A DNA stretch of 64,000 nt, taken from positions 10,410,254 to 10,474,253 of the forward strand of contig OZ025260.1 in the NCBI GenBank assembly GCA_964019135.1, given 5' to 3'. Of the stretch, positions 45,561-57,766 are shown piece by piece; positions within the stretch are counted from its first letter, which is position 1; each line of letters starts with the position of its first letter. Position numbers and translations under genes: made by a program. The notes beneath the pieces are model-generated. The model was not told where the DNA came from, made no database searches, and was given only the letters and a program-made list of their open reading frames with translations. The stretch is from Arenicola marina. Its lineage: Eukaryota > Annelida > Polychaeta > Arenicolidae.

Positions 45561-47149
45561 ATAGCATTTCTATACATGTCTTTATAGTGTCTCTATAAGA
45601 CACAAATATTCTATAGACTTTCTATAGAGCATGCAGTGTTCTATAGTGTTTCTATAGATGTCTTTATATTATCTCTATAGGACATAAATATTTCTATCGA
45701 CTTTCTATAGAGCATGCAGTACTCTATAGTGTTTCTATATATGTCTTTACAGTGTTTCTATAGGACAAATATTCTGTAGAATTGCTATAAAACACTGTTC
45801 TATATCATTTTTAAGATACGTAAATGACGTCTTTATAGAACATATTCAATAGAATCTGGTCGATGTCGATACAGACACACTCGTCAATCAAATCCTAAGT
45901 GGAGAGACTTCGTATTTTAGGCAGATGAACAATTTAAAAAGAAAGATTTGTCCCCAGTGGGCACACCGCCGTCGCAAACTCGTCGCATTTACGTCATGAC
46001 GTCATTAGACGCCAAATCGACAAATAAGTGACCTGGAAGGGCTAGTCGTTCCCACGTCTAAAACATGATGTCGCGAACCCGTCAGATGTTCCTCCATAAT
46101 CCGTTAACATTAGATCGATCGACGCACCTTGGGTTGGTGCCTAATCATACATTTTCAGTGATTGGATTCAAATAGCTGGCGCAGCTATGGCAGTTCACTG
46201 GTTATTAAAGACTTCTAGTCTTTACGGTGTGATTCCAGTCCCCCAGGCGTCTATCACCCTATCATGGTATCGCGCGACTTCCTGATAACGTTATAATGCG
46301 AAAACACAATAATTAAATATATATCTATTCAGTTCCACACACTACATATATTCTAACACCAAGTTTCAATTACCACCTTTGTGGCAACGTAGCTTTTGTA
46401 TATGGGTGTTACAGCAGGTCTAAAAGTATAACACTAGGAGGCCCTTCCTCACGGATGTCCTGACACAAGTGATTCAGTACCCCATGCATCCTCGCATCAA
46501 TCTACCCCAGTATAATTCCTTCTGAAACGGACAGCAACGTTGCAACACCAGTGAGATTTGTAGTGTGCCACCGGCGCTCAGATCAGTTAACACGAAAACT
46601 ACCTGTGCAGCGTGCCAAAGCGCGCGAAGTACGCGAACCAGAGCATCACCGCAGATTGTGCTGCCACTTTGCGGAGATATTGGTTGCAGATCATACTGCG
46701 CATGCGCCAAGTTTTAAAATATTGCGGAAAGGCGAACTGAACCCAAAGTTACATGTACATATGAGCTATAAATTCACGAATATTTTGTTACATATATAAC
46801 TTAAAAGTATTTATTTATACATATCTCATTGTGTAGCACCTGAAGAAACCAGGTTTGAACGTGATATCATAAATTAAGGCCAGAAGAAGACTTGCCACTT
46901 GCCAACTGACTTGCTCATTCGCTCATAGATCTACGCCCTGTCATGCCTGTAGTGGCTGTACGCCAACACTACAGTACAGGCTACACCTAGTACCTACTAG
47001 CCTACTGGCTCCTGGCTGGCTGTAGCCTACGCTATAGGCTACAGTAAGTATAGTACTGTCAAGCTTGGGCCGGGGTAGGTGTGATCTCCAGCGTTGAAAT
47101 TATTCTTATGCTGGAGATTGCAGCTAAGGCCAGGGCTAAAGTCATCTTT

Positions 47150-47336
47150 ATACTGTAATTTCTGGCGTATAAGTCGTAGTTTTTTTTCTTAGCTGCCAAA
47201 TATTTCTTCATGCTAATGCTCCAGCAGACACACTGTCATATACCACTTATACACCAGTATATGACAGTGTGTCTGCTGGAGCATTAGCATGAAGAAATAT
47301 TTTTCACAAAAAAAAACCCCAGATAAAATGGCAGTA
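47150..47336. mobile_element. Palindromic MITE with a perfect 45-bp hairpin
   Basis: Arms 47198-47242 and 47258-47302 are perfect inverted repeats around a 15-bp loop. Outside them the similarity continues imperfectly to TACTGTAATTTCTGGCGTAT (left) and, inverted, TACTGCCATTTTATCTGG (right). Termini of this type recall ISL2EU-like families, from memory only. Confidence 0.7.
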
Positions 47337-47685
47337 CAATCGTACGTTTTGATATCATCATAGTCTTATGTCGCTCAAAATACATTATAGTTTTAGTGAA
47401 AACCAACGGCTAGACACAAGTTATAACTATACTATGGCTATTGTTGAGTGATTACAGCAAATATGGGCAGAAAGTTCACTCTACAGCATTTATGAATCTG
47501 ATTTTGTCATAATTTGTTAATGAGTTAATTTTGCCGACATATGCAGTCAAACAGTTGTCATTTAACTTACTGACTACTGTGTTTGTGCTTCACTCCACCT
47601 ATTGTTTAGACGAATATCTGTATGTAGTAATCATGCAGACCAGTCATTGCATGCAGAGGAACAAATAAAAATCACAGGCACTCAG

Positions 47686-47760
47686 ATCTGCTGACAGAAC
47701 CCACCAGGTAATTAAACAATGCCCCCCTTGTATATATATTTAGGGGTTCTGTCAGCAGAT
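47686..47760. repeat. 17-bp perfect inverted repeat
   Basis: ATCTGCTGACAGAACCC at 47686-47702 and its reverse complement at 47744-47760, 41-bp spacer. Possible small MITE. Confidence 0.75.
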
Positions 47761-48954
47761 ATGAGGTCTCTGGTAAAGATATGTAGATCACTTAAAATCT
47801 TCTAAGGGAAAAAAATAGATATAAATATTCTGTCTACCAAACAACATTCAGTTATGGAAGAATGTTTACTTGTCAGCGAATTGCTATACCAGGTGATGAT
47901 ATCACATGGACAAGTGTGGCTTTCCTGTGTACTACATCATCAAAATGTGCACATTTCAGTCATGTTTTTACCTATAGCATATGCTGCAATTAACTTTTAT
48001 TTTGAAATAGACAAGAGGTCAGCAGATAGTGTTCAGATTTTGTGAATACTTTCACATTTCAGTGCATCACAACAAGCATCATGATTCGCAGCCGGCAAGG
48101 AAGAAACAAGAAGCTACTATAGGGGGGGAGACCATCAGAAGCTCCTGCGCATATTAGGAAATGATCCAGCAGAAGAAAATTGAGGCTGTAATTTATGTAA
48201 TCATAATGTTGTGACTAATTTATATGTGTGTTTGAGAGTAATATATTTAAGTAAATTGCAGAATCAATGCCACCAGAATTTGCAGTTGGGGACTATATAT
48301 TTCGTTCATTCGAACACATTCCTGGTATTAACTCTGTAAGATAAAGAATGTCTGAGCAATTCCCATGGATTTGTATTTACTGTTTTTTCTCTGGTTAATC
48401 ACTAAAATTCATTGCAGTAAGCTGCATCGGTTAGATGCTATTTGTGGGTATACAAAGGTATCTATGTCAGGAAAATATTGGATTTTCTTTCTGGGATGAA
48501 TATGTACTTTGAATTGTAGTGCACTGAACGTGCTGAATATTTTACGCTGGGTAGGTCAATATTCTTAGAATGTTGTACAGTTCATATTATTGCATTATGT
48601 TATTATTCAGATTCTGTACCTTGTTTTTATAATATATATTTGGAAATGTGGATAATCAATATTGGATTTGTTATTCTTGTCTTTTTGCGATTCTTGCCTG
48701 CATAGTGGTATACAAACGAAACCGGTCTACTACGTGGATTACACTTTACGCACATGAAGGACATAATTATGCAGTAATCCATATATTTTAAGGTACTCCT
48801 GCATGATCGGTGACCAGTGACAGTGTCACACTCACAGGTGACAGCTCAGCCTTGGGTTAGGAAGAGATACCTACACATTGACTGACGACGTTACGAGAAC
48901 CTACCTCACCTGCAACAGTGGCTTCACACACAGGATTACCAGATTCTGAGGTTC

Positions 48955-49225
48955 CCTACGATATAGTAAAAGGTATACCAATGAGAACCTTGGCTTAGTG
49001 GCATGCTTTTCAGCCTACCATTGATGTTTTGAGTGGTATACCTTTCAGTAGCCTATACCATTCAGTCCATAGACAACCTCAGTGCCAGTGGTATAGCCAT
49101 AGGCGTAGACCTACCTTTCGGCATACCATTGGGGACCTGAGTGGTGTACCTTTCCGCATACCATCGGGATCGGAGTGGTATACCTGTCAGCATAGCATTG
49201 ACGACCTCCGAGTCAGTGGTATGTC
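48955..49225. repeat. Degenerate tandem repeat (GAGTGGTATACCTTTC)
   Basis: Five or so diverged units of ~50 bp containing GGTATACC and CATACCATT words. Confidence 0.6.
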
Positions 49226-49254
49226 TTTAGATTCATATAGACTTGTTCTAGAGC

Positions 49255-50060
49255 CTGTACATAGACTTCTATAGATGTGTCCTTTAGTTTGTCTATAGCT
49301 TTCTATTGACTTGTCTCATAGCATGTCAATATATTTCTATGGCTGTGTTCCATAGCACATCTAGATTTCTATAGGGTTGTCCTATAGCATGCATGTCTAT
49401 AGACTTCTATAGCATGTCTATAGATGGTGTCCTATAGCCTGTCTATATATGGTGTCCTATAGCATGTCTAAAGATGGTGTCCTATAGCATGTCTATAGAT
49501 GGTGTCCTATAGCATGTCTATAGAGTTCCATAGATGCGTCCTATAGCATGTCTATAGAGTTCTATAGATGCGTCCTATAGCATGTCTATAGAGTTCTATA
49601 GATACGTCCTATAGCATGTCTATAGAGTTCTATAGATGCGTCCTATAGCATGTCTATAGAGTTCTATAGATGCGTCCTATAGCATGTCTATAGAGTTCTA
49701 TAGATACGTCCTATAGCATGTCTATAGAGTTCTATAGATGCGTCCTATAGCATGTCTATAGGGTTCTATAGAAGCGTCCTGCAATATGTCTATAGAGTTC
49801 TATAGCATGTCTATAGAGTTCTATAGATGCGTCCTATAGCATGCCTATAGAGTTCTATAGATGTATCCTATAGCGTGTCTATAGAGTTCTATAGAGGCGT
49901 CCTATAGCATGTCTATGGAGTTCTATAGAGGCGTCCTATAGCATGTCTATAGAGTTCTATAGATGCGTCCTATAGGCGGCCTAAAGAGTTTTGTCCTAAA
50001 ATTCTATAGGATACTTCTTTAGAAATATTCTATAGAAACTCTATAGAATATTTCTTGTAG
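49255..50060. repeat. 34-bp CTATAG minisatellite
   Basis: About 20 units of GCATGTCTATAGAGTTCTAT plus AGATGCGTCCTATA; very regular from 49500 to 49975, degenerate outside. Confidence 0.92.
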
Positions 50061-50087
50061 AAACTCTATAGAACATTTTTAGCAGGG

Positions 50088-50380
50088 ATATACCAGTGAA
50101 ACATTCATTTCACAAGCGAAGGAAATTATTACCAATCGCACATAAGTCATGGGCGAAAGCGCATTTACGCTCAACAGTGTGTGGTAGCCAGGACCTCATA
50201 CAGATACATAATGCAGAACTGGTGCCGCCGGAGTATTGATTGTTTTGCATGGACCGGTATGATAGGTGATATTATATTCCCCGCACATACACAACAGTAG
50301 TTCCGCTTCGATGGACGTGTATTGAAAAGCGAATTCGCTCTATTCTGTGACGTGCCAGCGGGAGCGACGGCTCCTTCAAG
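50088..50380 (+). promoter_or_regulatory. Proximal upstream region / 5'UTR of F-lectin gene B
   Basis: Paralogous to 61890-62162 (GCAGAACTGGTGCCGCCGGA shared). Holds no TATA-like box comparable to that of A and C, because that part lies beyond the insertion. Confidence 0.5.
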
Positions 50381-50444
50381 ATGACGGTCGGTCTGATCAT
50401 CATGGTTGCTGCTTTGATCTTGTCACCTATCAAGGGAATCTCGG
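50381..50444 (+). CDS. F-lectin B exon 1: signal peptide
   Basis: Codes MTVGLIIMVAALILSPIKGI and S plus one base, then GTAAGT. Confidence 0.85.
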
Positions 50445-53400
50445 GTAAGTTGTCGTGGACTTGATCCAAATGTATCATCGTATGCGTTGTGATATAGATA
50501 TTGAGTTTGGTAATAGTATCATCAAATATTATCATCCTTTTCCATGTTGACTCGCTGGACCCATATAATACTGACCGATAAGATAGCAGTAATCGAATAT
50601 GTAATAAACATTGCCCCGATTACAGTGAAGAAGCAGACAAGTGACACCAACCAGAGATGGGTGAGTGTAACCATTCTTTTAGAAGTTGGATGGCCCTTAC
50701 CTCGTCCATGACCCTGACCATCAAGCATATTACAAACCCACATATATAACATAATAAAGTTCCCCACACTAATATCAACAATAACATATTCTGTTCTTCT
50801 TCTGGGCTCAAGACTCTACTCACTGTGTTATGTCTGTTACATGCAGGGCTACAAAACTTAGCCTTGGGACGGCCAAGTTTACAAAAGAGTGACTATCATC
50901 ATCCAATGCCTGTCTACGCGGGATATGCGAGCAAGGCAGTGGACGGCGATCCTGACCCTTACTACACTGCCTGCTCTATCACGAAAGCGGAAGTTGCGCC
51001 CTGGTGGCAGGTGGACCTGGGCACCTCCCAACCAGTCTCCACCGTCGTCATCGTCAACCGGGGAGACGGCTACGGTAAGGAAGCTGTTGGAACGAGAACC
51101 CTATCGGGAATATTAGAGAGAGCCGGCGTCAGAAAACTAAGATTTATTACTTCAGATATATCCTTTAAACCGCCGTTGTGTGTTCTTACGGTGTACATTC
51201 GTAGGCCCCGGGGCGCAGGATTTCTGCGTATGTACACCGCATGTACACGTAACGGCGGTCTGAAGGAAGTACTGCTGATGATCAATGTAGAGTATGATAT
51301 ATTGTATATAGTGTAAAATGTAGTGTGTATGATGTTTCAATGAATGGGGCATATGGTATTTCGTCACATTTGTTACGGTGCCTATTTTCCATAAATATGT
51401 TGTATACAATGTTACATTTTTGTATGGATATGTCATGTATGCCTACCACGTTTTAAGCATCCATAATATTATGGCGTCTATTGCTGGGTGATTTCATACC
51501 ATTGCTTTAATAATCTGAGAATCTTCCAGTGGCACGTCTCCATGATTTCTATGTGGGCCTGACCAACACGTCCGCTGCTGACAGCGCCCCGACCACCGCG
51601 GGTCCGAGCTACGCGGTGTTCGCCTTCCACCCCGGGGTGCCCCCTAACCTCGAGACATTCCTCTACACCACCAACCCCCCGGTCTACGGGCGCTACCTGG
51701 TGGTGCAAATAGATACTACAGCGGCCGAATTCTTGACTCTCTGTGAGGTTGAGGTTTATTCAGGTGAGTGTCAAGGCGATTTGATATCGCCATTACTGTC
51801 TCGTAATGCTTAATGATTAATGCTTAAGTCTTAGGGGTTAATGCTTAAATCCTAAGGATTAATGCTTAAGTCTTAGGGGTTGATGCTTAATTCCTAAGGA
51901 TTAATGCTTAAATCTTAGGGGTTAATGCTTAATTCCTAATGATTAATGCTTAATTCTTAATGCTTTTCTTTTTAATGCTTAGTGCTTAATTCTTAATGGT
52001 TAATGGCGGATTATTCTGATAATTCTGCTTATTCCTGATTCTTAAATTTTAATTCTTAATTCTAGAAGCTTTATTCTTAATTCTAAATCATATCTTCTCA
52101 CAACTCCGCATTGTTAGGCTCTGTTCCATGACCAACTCGTCTGCAATCGTTAACATAGTTACTATGCGCCATCACTTGTCATAATGGATTTTACCCTCGA
52201 AAGTGTGACGACAGAGGCGCTGCAAACAAATTTCATATGGGGCGCGATGAGATACAGATTACTCCCTAGGCTCTAGTTAGATCAGAACTACCATATGCAC
52301 ATCACATCATGGCAATGAAGCGAGAAGCTTGTCTGGGTACCGGCAAGTTTCGTGCCCCAATTAATTGCTCGAACTGTTAAAGGAACAACTCCGATTTGCA
52401 CTTGTTTTTGATTCTCGCAACACTATCTACGGTAAGCAGAAGACAATAGTATAACAATAGTATAAATGAAATAATGGAAGACAAGAAATCAACGGGACGT
52501 TAACGACGGCAACAAATTTGCCTAATAGCACTGGGGCGGCGAGAGGGGTGATAAATCAGGCTGTTGGCTTGGTTTATTGGTTCGGCATGTGCGGTAAAAT
52601 GGGACAGAATATATTGAGCGATCGGCGGCTATGCCAAGTATTAAATCTCAGAATTCACTTTCCCCATGGACTCATCATGGGCGAACGAGCGAGGTGGTTC
52701 CCGGTGTCCCAACTAAGCACACCACGTTAAATATGGGCGCAATTATTTTAGAGTTAATTCCTGCAAAGTAGCGCCAAAACTCATTTTCTCGTTTTTTTAT
52801 CGTTGTTTGTGAACACGATTTCTACAAATATATCCATTCTTGTGAACGAATAATAGTAGTTCTTGCTGTAGATTTCACGAATATCGTCATACAATGCTTA
52901 CTTTAGTAAAAAGTGAGCTTGTGACTCGGCTTCATCCGCCCAGTCGCGCAATGGATGCATAGCCGTTCTTGAAAGAGTGAATGTAAAAGTCGACCTTTTT
53001 TTATTATCAAATTATAGTTCCCGCATCGTAATCTGCCATTTGAATCGTATAAGTATCAGGTAGCGCTCAGTGTTTAAAAGAATTTTATAGTGGCAATATT
53101 CTGGTTCCAGCTTTGCACTGTCACACATATTGCAGTACCAATTCTGTGAGAGAATATTCCGAGAAAAAACTCTCGCATGAAACAAACTGGATCTCCAACT
53201 GTCTGCGTGATCCGCGCATGACCGAAACTATGTCTGAATAACCAGAACTTGACCTGAGTAGCGTATTTTTTTGTAGTTCTCCCAACATCGTCATGTTGAT
53301 ATAAATGTATGCAGCTTTGACCAGTCTATTATGCGGCATCACTAGCAATTTAACCCAGTATTTAATCGATCTCTTCTCAAAGTGATATCTAATTTGAAGT

Positions 53401-56400
53401 CTACCTAATTACCCTAGGACCGCTTGGTTCGGTGTTTCAACCCCATACCCCTAAGATATATTTACACAGTATCATCTGCACTTTTCCCACCTCATTCGCC
53501 GCATTGAAAATCCAGATTTTCCATCCATATACCTGTATTGGGAGCATCATGGTGTGAAACATTTTCAGAAAAATGTTGATCTGACGGATATTTTATGTAA
53601 CAGTCCATACTAGATAAGGTGCAAAATGCAACTTTAAGTAGTTAGTCACAGATACACAAGTTACTTAGCACATTTTAAAACTTGCATTGGGACCGCTGTC
53701 GTCGGCACAAAGAAACAAACACATCCACAAACATCTTGACAAACACAAAGGGATATAAGGCGGACATGGAAAAAAATTATATCCTTAAACATATTGCATT
53801 CATCTCACAGAGAAACTGTCATGCGCAATGTCAATAACTGTTCATATGTCAGATAATGTTTATAGTTTATACGCTTACAACAGGATGCCGATCATATAAA
53901 TATAACGTACTACACATTTAAGTGCATACCATTCCTGTCAGAATTTACCATAATTAACATTAACTGTCGGAATTTACCATAATTAACATTTATTTTAGTG
54001 GAAAAACCTGCATGGCTACGGACTGAGAAGCGCGAATCTTGTCCCATGTGTATCAACAGTAATTCAGGATAATTTGTTTATTAATGTTGTTGGTTGCTTG
54101 ATAAATTACTCTTTAAATCTGTATCTTTATCTTTAGGCAGTTGTCATGTACATGTCAGGCCCATCAAGCCTCATACTTGTAGGATGGAAAGCACGGTACG
54201 CCCCCCCCCCAACCTCCCCCACAATTTTGGGCTGTGGCAATTTGTACGGGCCCCTACCATTTGATTGCCTGATTTGCCATTCTTACCTCTCCGACCATGT
54301 TACTGCTACTCAACCCCCATCTGTAGCCTCCTAACCCGCTGCATGGCCAATCCAATCCAAGCATGGCTGACTAAGCCCAGGGCGTGTTTGTGCGACGTGC
54401 AAATAACACAAAAGACTCTTCATACTCGGCTCTATATAGATCAAGATGAATAAATCCTCACGAATAATACGGTAGACAATATTCGTACGGCACTCACTCG
54501 GCTCTTTATAGATCGAGGTGCATAATTCCGCGCGACACAAAGAGAATTGCCTGAATAATCTGTAGGTCATGAGGTCATGTGGCCGTGTGGCCATGTGGCC
54601 ATGTGGCCATGTGGCCATGTGGCCATGTGCCCTATGAATAGTCTCATGGTTTGCTAACATGGACCCCTACGAATAGCCACTACATCGATTCTGACAGGCC
54701 TACACGTACCTGGGGAATTCCTGTAATTAAAAGATTTTCGAAATAAAATAATGCAATAACACCATTGCTTACGTGATTTAATCTTTGAGCTAAAGTTGGA
54801 ATATACGCGTCATTGATGAGGTGATATCATGCCATGGTGGGAAAGCCACACTTATAGCTTCTTTATCCAATGTCAAGTCTTGCCTTTCATGTACTGATAG
54901 TCAAAAGCAATTCTTCAGTGGAAACGGGATATCAGGCTCTGCCGTCACATAAAGCAGTCAAGGCTTCGTCAGTATCAGCGGTAAAACAAACAGGAAAGTC
55001 CTGACATTTTCTCACCAGTGATGTGTAAACTGGTTGTTTGGAGTGAAGGTTTGCCTAATAGATTGATTGTTAGTGGATGTAGGCTATGTGTATTGCACTA
55101 TGCAATCGGTATTATTTGATCACCTAAGATACCAGCTTTAAGATGCGGTTCATCCTTCTCTTTAAGTTCAAGATCATGAAATGTTGACAATACTCTCTTC
55201 ACAATGCCCCCCTCCCTTCCAAACCGACATAAGAAAACAGAACAACAGAACCGCTTGTGTGGTGCGTCGAGTTCTTGGGCCTAAACATGAGACAAGGACA
55301 GGTCCTTGTTTCTGCGTTATTTTTTGTGCTATATTTTTTTATTGTTAAGGAATCGACATGCACCTAATTAACAGACATGTGGTGATATATTATCCCATTA
55401 GAACTATGTTTTTACTACATAAATCACGGTGACAGCCTGGTGGCTAATCGGTGTACAGCCGCGTGTCATTTTCGTGACACGCCGTTGGTGACGCAACTAA
55501 TTTGGATATCCCGTACGATACGGTGTCTGATTAGACCGGACACAAAACTACCTGTAAACTAGCTTGGTTAAGACCCAAGCGGCTGCTAGGCGGGCAAAAT
55601 TCTCGCCATTACGTACCCCCCTGGCGGAGATTAACGAGCGAGCCCCGAGAGAGGTCCTTTCTTCATTGCCACAAACCAATCTCCAAGGGGACAGCAAAAT
55701 CTTGCGTTCCGATCTTACAGCATGAATACGGGGATCGCGTTATGCATGACCCATAATTCTTGGTGCTAGTATCTACATCCGTTATTTTCTTCTTAGTCGA
55801 TATTTCCGCATTCGTCGTTCTGAATTGTTGCTTGTCAATCTATGATTGTTCCGCTTGCATATCAAGCCTTGTCAAGAAAAACGTTAGATTAAATATCTTA
55901 TCAAGACTTTAGGAGGTATCACCAAAAATAGTCACTTGTCATGAAGCTTTACACATGTATAATACACATAAACGCATGTAGTTAAGAAATTGGAATTAAG
56001 CATTTTAATGAAAAATAAGCATTAAGAATTTAGCCATATATTTTAGAATGAAGTATTAACAATTAAGCATTTAGAAGTATGGACTAAGAATTATGGTACC
56101 TATCCCCTTTCATTGCGAGGCACTGGCTAATTCGGGTGAGTATGAGCTTGCTGACAGCAGGCTCATGGTAAATGCAACCCTGTGTTATTGTCTTATGCTT
56201 ATGTTAAATGCAACCCTGTGTTATTGTCTTATGCTTATGTTAAATGTAACCCTGTGTTATTGTCTTATGCTTATGTTAAATGTAACCATGTGTTATTGTT
56301 TTATGCTTATGCTAAATGTAACCCTGTGTATTGTCTTACGCTTATGTTAAATGCAACCCTGTGTTATTGTCTTATGCTTATGTTAAATGTAACCCTGTGT

Positions 56401-57766
56401 TATTGTCTCATGCTTATGTTAAATGCAACCCTGTGTATTTTCTTATGCTTATGTTAAATGTAACCCTGTGTTATTGTCTTATGCTTATGCTAAATGTAAC
56501 CCTGTGTTATTGTCTTATGTTTATGTTAAATGCAACCCTGTGTTATAGTCTTATGCTTATGTTAAATGCAACCTGGGCTGTGTTATTAGCTTATGCTTAT
56601 GTTCAATGCGAAATTGCTTTGCTTGACCCCGGCAGACGTGCTGGTGAACGTGGCTCGCGGGCGCCCCGCCTGGCACGGACCTGGGGAACTGACACCCGCC
56701 AGCGGCGCGATAGACGGTGTCGTCTGGACAACCATACCCTCCATCGAGTGCAGCCACACGGCAAGGGCTGATCGTCCCTGGTGGGTGGTGGATCTGGGAG
56801 GACCCATGGCCGTAGCCGCTGTCACTATCCTCAACAGGGGCGATTGCTGCAGTAAGTGCTTACAGGCGAAACATTTTTTTTTTGCCGCTGTAGTGGACAT
56901 AGAGGGCTGAGTTTGACAAAGATGCCTCCCGGGACAAGAACGCGGGGTTGAAACTAATGTACACCAAGTGCAGGTGTCATGTCTTGATCCCTTGGCCTAC
57001 GTACACGGTGCCGGGATAGCTTTAATTACTTGTGCTTATGCTTATGCCTGGATTTAACTGTGATCGTATAACAACAATTTGATCTTCACTTTAATACATT
57101 TGCTTGACCGTTGGTATTTCTTTTTCTGGTATGTCTAATTGACGCTTGTATTTCAGTGGCAGTATACCTACTTCCTTACATATTAGCGGCGTACGGGTGG
57201 AGTGGGGCAGGGGAGGGTGAAATTGGGAAAACAAGTGAGCAGCATCACTTAACTGGCGACCGGAGTCGCCGAGAAAGCACAGAACAATGATAGTTCACGG
57301 GATCGCAGTGATTATTAATGGGCCGAGTGGTGCAAAATAATTCAGTCATGAGATTAAATTTTACGACCAAACTTTTAATAATGAAAACATGTAGCTCGCA
57401 GGAGTGGCATTTTAGAAAACCTTTTTGGATAAACTTATTTTGCGAGGTTTTATTTATAATAATGATAACATTTTACGTAATGCCTGTGGCATTCTTATAG
57501 GCGAGCGACTCCACGATTTTTACATCGGTGTCAGTGACTCATCGCCGATGGTGACTCCGCCTAACGTAGACCCTTTGAACTACGGGGTCTGCACGTTCCA
57601 TGCTGGGACGCTGAGTTACAGGAAACAACTCCTCACGTGCGACCTGCCGCTCGTCATAGGGCACTACCTGGTGGTACAACTGACCAGCGATGCTTCGTTT
57701 CTCTCGCTGTGTGAAGTGGAAGTTTTTCAAGGCCTATCCAACATCCCGAGTTGTACTTTACCATAG
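50381..57766 (+). CDS. F-type lectin gene B: signal peptide and two F-lectin domains (5 exons, 335 aa)
   Basis: Exons 50381-50444, 50847-51074, 51530-51763, 56636-56851 and 57501-57766; total 1008 bp, all phase 1, all GT-AG, stop TAG. Same domain layout and exon lengths as gene A, and closely similar in sequence. Domain 2 keeps the full fucose motif (CSHTARAD, RGDCCSER). Domain 1 again has Ile for His; its RGDGYGVAR places Arg one position late. Intron 3 is much longer (4.87 kb against 0.53 kb in A). The 4.5-kb insertion 5' of the gene may have changed its promoter. Predicted secreted fucose-binding lectin; function inferred from family. Confidence 0.85.
50847..51074 (+). CDS. F-lectin B exon 2: N-terminal half of domain 1
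   Basis: Acceptor GTTACATGCAG, donor GTAAGG; 228 bp. Differs from A mainly at PMPVYAGYAS versus PPGDYTGYAS and in NRGDGYG. Confidence 0.92.
51169..51259. repeat. 91-bp intronic inverted repeat
   Basis: Two 30-bp arms (51169-51198 and 51230-51259) match at 25 of 30 positions; ends ACCGCCGTT / AACGGCGGT. A foldback shared with gene A intron 2. Confidence 0.75.
51530..51763 (+). CDS. F-lectin B exon 3: C-terminal half of domain 1
   Basis: Acceptor AATCTTCCAG, donor GTGAGT; 234 bp. Codes ARLHDFYVGLTNTSAADS through LCEVEVYS. Confidence 0.92.
51806..52000 (+). repeat. Intronic repeat built on TTAATGCTTAAGTCTTAGG
   Basis: Ten or so 19-22-bp units (GATTAATGCTTAAATC variants) in intron 3 of gene B, not seen in gene A. 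Confidence 0.85.
52001..56165 (+). other. Gene B intron 3, no further exon seen
   Basis: Long AT-rich intron. Holds a 9-bp repeat (54566-54632) and an 8-bp perfect hairpin GCGTGTCA-TTTTCG-TGACACGC near 55461. No coding exon recognised on either strand. Confidence 0.55.
54566..54632 (+). repeat. (CATGTGGCC)n 9-bp repeat
   Basis: About seven units of CATGTGGCC. Confidence 0.9.
56166..56611 (+). repeat. 36-bp intronic minisatellite in gene B
   Basis: About 12 units of CTTATGCTTATGTTAAATGY plus AACCCTGTGTTATTGT, ending ~25 bp before exon 4. Because 36 is 12 codons it creates spurious open frames. Homologous to 37262-37635. Confidence 0.93.
56636..56851 (+). CDS. F-lectin B exon 4: N-terminal half of domain 2
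   Basis: Acceptor CCCCGGCAG, donor GTAAGT; 216 bp; the encoded protein is essentially identical to gene A exon 4. Confidence 0.93.
57501..57766 (+). CDS. F-lectin B exon 5: C-terminal half of domain 2 and stop
   Basis: Acceptor CATTCTTATAG; 266 bp ending TAG at 57764-57766. Tail reads FQGLSNIPSCTLP against FQDPSNFRTCTLP in A. Confidence 0.92.

Larger units (their letters stand above)
45562..50087. mobile_element. 4.5-kb CTATAG-rich insertion upstream of gene B
   Basis: The paralogous regions of A and C run through without this block. Both ends consist of CTATAG-rich imperfect tandem repeats (45575-45860 and 49255-50085). The interior has no recognisable transposase or other gene, and holds a palindromic MITE (47150-47336) and other repeats. 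About 45 bp of the ancestral sequence seems lost at the join and no clean target duplication is seen. Could be a non-autonomous DNA element or a satellite-bearing insertion. Confidence 0.55.

Noticed and set aside
47854-48045. 63-aa plus-strand frame in the CTATAG-rich insertion, considered as a transposase remnant
   Set aside because: Too short, no recognisable motif.
56093-56771. Plus-strand Leu/Cys/Tyr-rich repeat frames (MLMLNATLCYCL)
   Set aside because: Produced by the 36-bp intronic minisatellite before lectin exon 4.
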